From assembly GCF_900111245.1 (NCBI RefSeq), contig NZ_FOGO01000018.1, positions 104,142 through 168,141 on the forward strand: a stretch of 64,000 nucleotides of DNA, written 5' to 3'. This DNA is from Streptomyces qinglanensis. GTDB taxonomy: Bacteria; Actinomycetota; Actinomycetes; Streptomycetales; Streptomycetaceae. The translations under genes were made by a program, and so were the position numbers. Shown here one piece after another: positions 60,033 through 64,000 of this stretch. The notes beneath the pieces were generated by a model. It ran no database searches. It saw only the letters and a list, made by a program, of their open reading frames with translations, and was not told where the DNA came from. Numbering within the stretch: the stretch's first letter is position 1; every line of letters starts with the position of its first letter.

Positions 60033-60719
60033 TCAGTCCGGTGCTGCTGCGTCCGCGTCCGGCACGCCCGGCGCGCGGACTCCGAAGAGTGCCAGAGCGG
60101 CGGCGCCGAGTCCCGCGGTCTCCACCGGCACCGCGCGGTGCGCCTCCCATCCGGCCCGGTCGAGCCGGAGCCGCTCGAGAGTGCGGGCCCGGCCCAGCAC
60201 GGACTCGGTCAGCAGGCCGTCCGGCCGGTAGCCCAGCTTCTCCGAGACCCGCCGCGAGCGCGGGTTGTCCGTCATCGCGGCCGAGAGGCTGCTGTGCGCT
60301 CCGAGCCCGTCGAACGCCAGATGCAGTGCAGCGGCGCGCATCTCGGTGCCGAAACCCCGGCCCTGGTGCTCCACGCCCAGCCAGGAGCCGGTGTGCGTCT
60401 CCCGTACGACGGCGAAGTCGGTGCTGCTCAGATCCTGCCGTCCGATCACCCGGCCCCGGTGCAGGACGGCGAGGCTCAGCGTCCAGTCCTCCGGCCGCCA
60501 GCCGGCGATGGTGCTCAGAACGTGCTGGAAGCAGCCGCGGGCGCGGTCGGCCGGAGGCGCGGCGGTCCACGGGACGCTGAAGGGCATCTCGGAGTCGTCA
60601 TGCACGCCCCCGGAGGCGAGCCGCGCCAGTTCGGTGAGGGCCCGGTCGTCCGGAAGACGCAGCTCCAGGCGCGGAGTTGCCAGGCGCAGGCCGTACAGCG
60701 GCCAGATGTCGGCTTCCAT
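60033..60719 (-). CDS. GNAT acetyltransferase, RimJ/RimL-like
   Basis: The 228-residue protein begins with LRLATPRLELRLPDDRALTE, as in RimJ/RimL-type GNATs. The acetyl-CoA segment is WLGVEHQGRGFGTEMRAAAL (Q-G-R-G-F-G), followed by NPRSRRVSEKLGYRPDG. Substrate unknown. The Ala/Pro-rich C-terminal tail is not part of the domain. It is 40 bp downstream of the fusion regulator gene. Confidence 0.88.
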   Translation of the reverse strand: MEADIWPLYGLRLATPRLELRLPDDRALTELARLASGGVHDDSEMPFSVPWTAAPPADRARGCFQHVLSTIAGWRPEDWTLSLAVLHRGRVIGRQDLSSTDFAVVRETHTGSWLGVEHQGRGFGTEMRAAALHLAFDGLGAHSSLSAAMTDNPRSRRVSEKLGYRPDGLLTESVLGRARTLERLRLDRAGWEAHRAVPVETAGLGAAALALFGVRAPGVPDADAAAPD

Positions 60720-60759
60720 GGTCCAAGGGTGCCGAGGCCCGGGAGCGGGCGCGAGCGGA

Positions 60760-61758
60760 TTACGGCCCCTCGACGAGCCGGGCCACGCCGTCGAGCATGG
60801 CGGCGAGCCCGGTCTCGAAGAGCCCGTCCAGACGCAGGTCGTAGCCGTCGTCCCCGAGCGCGTCGAGGAGGCGCGCGAAGGCCGGGTAGGCGCCGGAGGC
60901 CGTCAGCGACGCGAGAGTGGCCGCCTGCTGCACCATCCAGGCGTCCTCCGTCAGGCCGGTGCTGCTCTCCGCGGCGGTCTCCCGTTCGCGCTGGATGGCC
61001 AGCCCCAGCACATGGCTGTAGAGCAGGGCGTTCAGGTCGAGCGCGGTGGCCGGGGCGAGCCCGCAGCCGTCCAGCGTGCCGAGCATCCACTCCGAGTACG
61101 TCAGCAGGTTGGGCAGCAGCAACGGGCGGGTGAGCGGGCCGATCTGGGCCAGCCAGGGGTGGGCCCGGTGCACGCGCCACAGGGCTCGGGCGCCCAGCTC
61201 CAGCCGGTCCCGCCAGCCTTCGGGCGCCGGCCCGGCCGCGGGATGCGGCGGCAGCCGCAGTTCGCCGAAGACGGTGTCCGCCATCAGCAGGATCAGCTCG
61301 TCCTTGCTGTGCACATAGCGGTAGGCCGCCATCGTCGCCGCGCCCAGGCGGGCCGCGACGCTCCGCATCGACAGTGCGGCGAGCCCCTCGGCGTCGGCGA
61401 TCCCGACCGCCACGCGGACGACGCGTTCCTGGGACAGCTCCCGGTCGGCGCGCTGCTGCGCACCCGCTGCCGGATCGCCGACCGCGGTTGCCGGGCCCCC
61501 GGAGGGCGCGGGGCGGTCGGGCTGCGCCGGGCGGCGGCTCCGTGGAGCGACCACCGTGCCCACCCGCGGCCGGGCCTGCACGAGTCCGTCCTGGCGCAGT
61601 GCGGTCAGTGCCTTGGTCGCGGTGGCCAGGGCGACGTTCCACTCGCGGGCGAGCTGCCGGGTCGAGGGCACCCGGTCGCCGGGCGCGAGCTCTCCCCCGG
61701 CGATGCGGCGCCGCAGATCGGCAGCGATCCGCGCGTATGGCGGTGTGAGCTGCGCCAC
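60760..61758 (-). CDS. GntR-TetR fusion transcriptional regulator
   Basis: The 332-residue protein carries two DNA-binding modules. Residues 1-70 are a GntR winged helix (YARIAADLRRRIAGGELAPG and PSTRQLAREWNVALATATKA). Residues about 110-155 are a TetR helix-turn-helix (VGIADAEGLAALSMRSVAAR then LGAATMAAYRYVHSKDEL), followed by a TetR_C-type ligand domain. GTG 61758 start. It is divergent from an FAD monooxygenase gene, with two matching palindromes between them, so autoregulation and control of the monooxygenase are likely. Confidence 0.88.
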   Translation of the reverse strand: MAQLTPPYARIAADLRRRIAGGELAPGDRVPSTRQLAREWNVALATATKALTALRQDGLVQARPRVGTVVAPRSRRPAQPDRPAPSGGPATAVGDPAAGAQQRADRELSQERVVRVAVGIADAEGLAALSMRSVAARLGAATMAAYRYVHSKDELILLMADTVFGELRLPPHPAAGPAPEGWRDRLELGARALWRVHRAHPWLAQIGPLTRPLLLPNLLTYSEWMLGTLDGCGLAPATALDLNALLYSHVLGLAIQRERETAAESSTGLTEDAWMVQQAATLASLTASGAYPAFARLLDALGDDGYDLRLDGLFETGLAAMLDGVARLVEGP

Positions 61759-61777
61759 GACTGCTCCTCCCTGTCAC

Positions 61778-61791
61778 CTGTACTAGGACAG
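61778..61791. promoter_or_regulatory. Operator 1 (CTGT-N-CTAG-N-ACAG)
   Basis: CTGTACTAGGACAG, 20 bp from the regulator start. It shares its pattern with operator 2, 49 bp away centre to centre. Confidence 0.65.
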
Positions 61792-61826
61792 AGGTTAGCA
61801 GCGACTTGGGCGGGAACTCTGGCTTT

Positions 61827-61840
61827 CTGTGCTAGTACAG
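61827..61840. promoter_or_regulatory. Operator 2 (CTGT-N-CTAG-N-ACAG)
   Basis: CTGTGCTAGTACAG, 124 bp upstream of the monooxygenase start. The leader after it contains complementary 9-bp segments AGGTGCTGT (61862-61870) and ACAGCACCT (61930-61938) that could fold over the start region. Confidence 0.65.
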
Positions 61841-61963
61841 GTGAGCGTGCTGCCGATGGGAAAGGTGCTGTGTACGCCGTACATTCAGCATCGCGTGCAG
61901 GGAGTGCGCCGCAGGAGCGCGTACGTCGTACAGCACCTGCGTCCAGCAGTGCAGGGAGTCGCC

Positions 61964-63139
61964 ATGCGGAACGTTCTGATCTCCGGTGCCGGAGTCGCCG
62001 GACTCGCGCTCGCCCACTGGCTGCGCCGGGCAGGATTCGCGCCCACGGTCGTCGAGCGGGCGCCCTCGGTGCGGCCCGGGGGACACGCCGTCGACGTGCG
62101 CGGAGTCGCGCTCGACGTGCTCGACCGGATGGGCCTCCTCGCCGACGCGCGCCGGGCCCGCACCCGGATGCGCGGCATGTCGATGCACGACAGCGACGGC
62201 AACGAACTGTGGCGCTCCACCGAGATGACCTACAGCAGCGGTCGGCTCGACAGCGACGACATCGAAATCCTGCGGGAGGACCTGACCGAACTGCTCCACC
62301 GGCGGGTCCGCGCGGACGCGGACGACGCGGACGACGCGGATGACGCAGGCGGTGCCGCATTCCTGTTCGGCGACTCCATCGCCGCCCTCGACCAGTCCGA
62401 CCCGGAGGAAGGCGGCGTCCACGTCACCTTCGCGAGCGGTCTGAGCCGGACCTTCTCCCTCGTCGTAGGAGCGGACGGCCTGCGCTCCGGAGTGCGCCGA
62501 CTCGCCTTCGGCTCCGAGTCCGGCCAGCACCTCCACCACCTCGGTGCCCATGTCGCCGTCTTCAGCACGGACAACTTCCCGGGGCTCGACAACTGGCAGG
62601 TGTGGGTCCGGAACGAGCAGGCGAGCTACTGCCTCTACCCCGTCCGCGGGAACACCGAGCTGCGCGCCACGCTCGGCTTCATGTCGCCGCCGCTCGACTA
62701 CGACCACCGCGACACCGCGCAGCAGAAGGCGCTGCTGGCCGAGAACATGGCCTCTCTCGGCGGAGACACCGGCACCCTGCTGGAAGCGATGCGCACCGCC
62801 CCCGACTTCTACTTCGCCGCCATGGCGCAGGTCCGCATGGACCACTGGACGCGGGGCCGTGTCGCACTGGTCGGCGACGCCGGGTACTGCCCCTCGCCGC
62901 TCTCCGGCCAGGGCACCAGCCTCGCGCTGGTCGGTGCGTACGTCCTCGCCCGCGAGCTGAGCGCGTCCCCCGCGTCGGTCGCCGACGCGCTGCTCCGGTA
63001 CGAGGAGCGCATGCGCCCCTTTGTCGCCCTCAACCAGGCCCTCGCCACCGAGAACCCGGGCCAGGGGCCCTCGGAGGAGTCCCTCACCGTCGCGAAGAAC
63101 GCGCTCACCCTCGGTGGCGGCGACGGGTGGGTGGTGTGA
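61964..63139 (+). CDS. FAD-dependent monooxygenase (PheA/TetX-like)
   Basis: The 391-residue flavoprotein has the Rossmann loop VLISGAGVAGLALAHWLRRA, the second FAD site VALVGDAGYCPSPLSGQGTS (GD motif) and FSLVVGADGLRSGVRRL (DG motif). This group A aromatic hydroxylase fold oxidises small molecules or inactivates drugs such as tetracyclines and rifamycins. A DADDADDADDAGG stretch (about 112-125) is repeat-encoded. GGGAG precedes ATG 61964. It is divergent from the fusion regulator, a usual layout for ligand-inducible detoxification. Confidence 0.9.
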   Translation: MRNVLISGAGVAGLALAHWLRRAGFAPTVVERAPSVRPGGHAVDVRGVALDVLDRMGLLADARRARTRMRGMSMHDSDGNELWRSTEMTYSSGRLDSDDIEILREDLTELLHRRVRADADDADDADDAGGAAFLFGDSIAALDQSDPEEGGVHVTFASGLSRTFSLVVGADGLRSGVRRLAFGSESGQHLHHLGAHVAVFSTDNFPGLDNWQVWVRNEQASYCLYPVRGNTELRATLGFMSPPLDYDHRDTAQQKALLAENMASLGGDTGTLLEAMRTAPDFYFAAMAQVRMDHWTRGRVALVGDAGYCPSPLSGQGTSLALVGAYVLARELSASPASVADALLRYEERMRPFVALNQALATENPGQGPSEESLTVAKNALTLGGGDGWVV

Positions 63140-63384
63140 GGCCGCCCATAGGCTCCAGGTCACGTACGACCCGCCCTCGTATGTCCGGAATGCCGGTATC
63201 GGGGTGGGTGCGGGGACAGCATCCCGGGCCTGGTGTGGGGGACTAGGCCGGGTCGTAGGTCACATGTTTGCCGGGGTGGGGGGTGTCTTGCGCACGGTGG
63301 GCCCCACGCCGCGCAACCACACGACCGGCAGCCGCGTGCCGGGTGCGGCGTCACGTCCCCCACGCGAAAGGCCCCCCCTTCCCC

Positions 63385-64000
63385 ATGCGCACCACCCTGA
63401 GCACCCTGACCGCCGTCCGTCCCACCCGTCGTGCGGCCGTCAGCGGCCTGACCGTCCTGGGTGCGGCCGGTATCGCCGCCACCGCCCTGACCGGCACCGC
63501 CCACGCCGCCCAGCCCGACGCCGCCTCCCCGGCCGCCCACCGGGCCGCCGCCACCGCCCAGCACCTGACCACCCAGGCCACCCAGGCCGAGCAGAGCGCG
63601 GACAAGGCCGCCAAGGACAACAGCAAGAGCAAGGACAACAGCAAGGGCAAGGGCGAGGGCAAGGGCAAGGGCGAGGGCAAGGGCAAGTACGCGGACAACC
63701 TCGACGGCTGGATCCGCGAGGCCCGCGCCGTCATGGCCAAGCACGACATCCCCGGCAGCTACGACGGCATCAAGCGCAACATCATCCGCGAATCCGCAGG
63801 CGACCCCGACGCCGTCAACGACTGGGACATCAACGCCCAGAAGGGCATCCCCTCCAAGGGACTCCTCCAGGTCATCCAGCCCACCTTCGACCAGTACCAC
63901 GTCAAGGGCACCCCCGACGACCTCACCGACCCCGTCGCCAACATCGTCGCCGCCTGCAACTACGCCGCCGACCGCTACGGCAGCATGGACAACGTCGACT
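63385..64000 (+). CDS. Secreted transglycosylase SLT-domain protein (3' end beyond window)
   Basis: The visible 205 codons encode a signal peptide (MRTTLSTLTAVRPTRRAAVS, then hydrophobic LTVLGAAGIAATALTGTAHA) and an Ala/Gln stretch. A Lys/Gly-Glu repeat region (GKGEGKGKGEGKGK) follows, and then an SLT lytic-transglycosylase-like domain with the catalytic Glu in NIIRESAGDPDAVN, KGIPSKGLLQVIQPTF and NIVAACNYAADRYGSMD. It would cleave peptidoglycan outside the cell. The gene continues past 64000. The 245-bp leader may be regulatory. Confidence 0.88.
   Translation, partial: MRTTLSTLTAVRPTRRAAVSGLTVLGAAGIAATALTGTAHAAQPDAASPAAHRAAATAQHLTTQATQAEQSADKAAKDNSKSKDNSKGKGEGKGKGEGKGKYADNLDGWIREARAVMAKHDIPGSYDGIKRNIIRESAGDPDAVNDWDINAQKGIPSKGLLQVIQPTFDQYHVKGTPDDLTDPVANIVAACNYAADRYGSMDNVD

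Noticed and set aside
63160..63900. Leu/Val/Gly-rich minus-strand frame at the right end
   Set aside because: It is antisense to the signal peptide, Lys/Gly repeat and SLT domain of the plus-strand gene.

Overview
The window is a high-GC actinobacterial chromosome segment, almost certainly Streptomyces. Genes are dense with third-position GC bias, GTG starts are frequent, and the gene order carD-ispD-ispF-cysS-rlmB ... msiK, then terD ... cdgB-nagA-ROK kinase-sugar binding protein-otsB/otsA-gpgS-threonine synthase-like gene-cold shock-groEL2 is, from memory, the order of the S. coelicolor core chromosome. DasR-, BldD- and CIRCE-type operators fit the same genus.

Layout. 0.6-12.3 kb is core housekeeping: CarD, two MEP-pathway isoprenoid enzymes with overlapping genes, an F420-type oxidoreductase, CysS, an rRNA methylase, a DoxX-like membrane protein, a nucleotidyltransferase and the shared sugar-ABC ATPase MsiK. 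12.47-18.31 kb is a decayed integrative element in a tRNA-Thr(TGT) gene. It is bounded by a 59-bp direct repeat and carries matching arm-site-like repeats at both ends, a 5'-truncated tyrosine integrase, a truncated membrane gene, a phage-like gene start, and one large restriction-modification gene. A second integrase relic lies just outside the right end, so the tRNA has probably been hit more than once. 18.9-34 kb is accessory: a pseudokinase plus two PQQ-propeller Ser/Thr kinases, acetyltransferases, a Uma2 nuclease-like protein, an HTH protein preceded by 11-bp repeats, and a TetR/MFS pair. 34.6-40.1 kb has a TerD domain fused to a PD-(D/E)XK nuclease-like domain, MltG, a pentapeptide protein and a stand-alone TerD. 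40.4-64 kb returns to conserved genes: ArfB, flavin reductase, the GAF-PAS-GGDEF protein CdgB, the GlcNAc module (ROK kinase, NagA, binding protein, DasR site), trehalose and glucosylglycerate synthesis, a riboswitch-controlled homocysteine module, cold shock protein, GroEL2, and a divergent GntR-TetR fusion regulator/FAD monooxygenase pair. The end cuts a secreted SLT-domain gene.

How genes work together. MsiK energises several sugar importers, and the 48.7-kb binding protein is a possible client. The ROK kinase and NagA would turn imported GlcNAc into GlcN-6-P, the ligand class of DasR, whose site sits upstream of the kinase. OtsA/OtsB and GpgS make compatible solutes. The most striking unit is a SAM-I riboswitch followed by a threonine-synthase-like PLP enzyme and a MoaD/ThiS-like protein ending in Gly-Gly. 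This is the MetM/MetO route that diverts O-phosphohomoserine to homocysteine, which explains why a 'threonine synthase' would be under SAM control.

The DNA is also rich in short tandem repeats placed exactly at stop codons (after rlmB, msiK and the DUF427 gene) and in long perfect hairpins between genes. All calls are by reading only; no database search or folding program was run.
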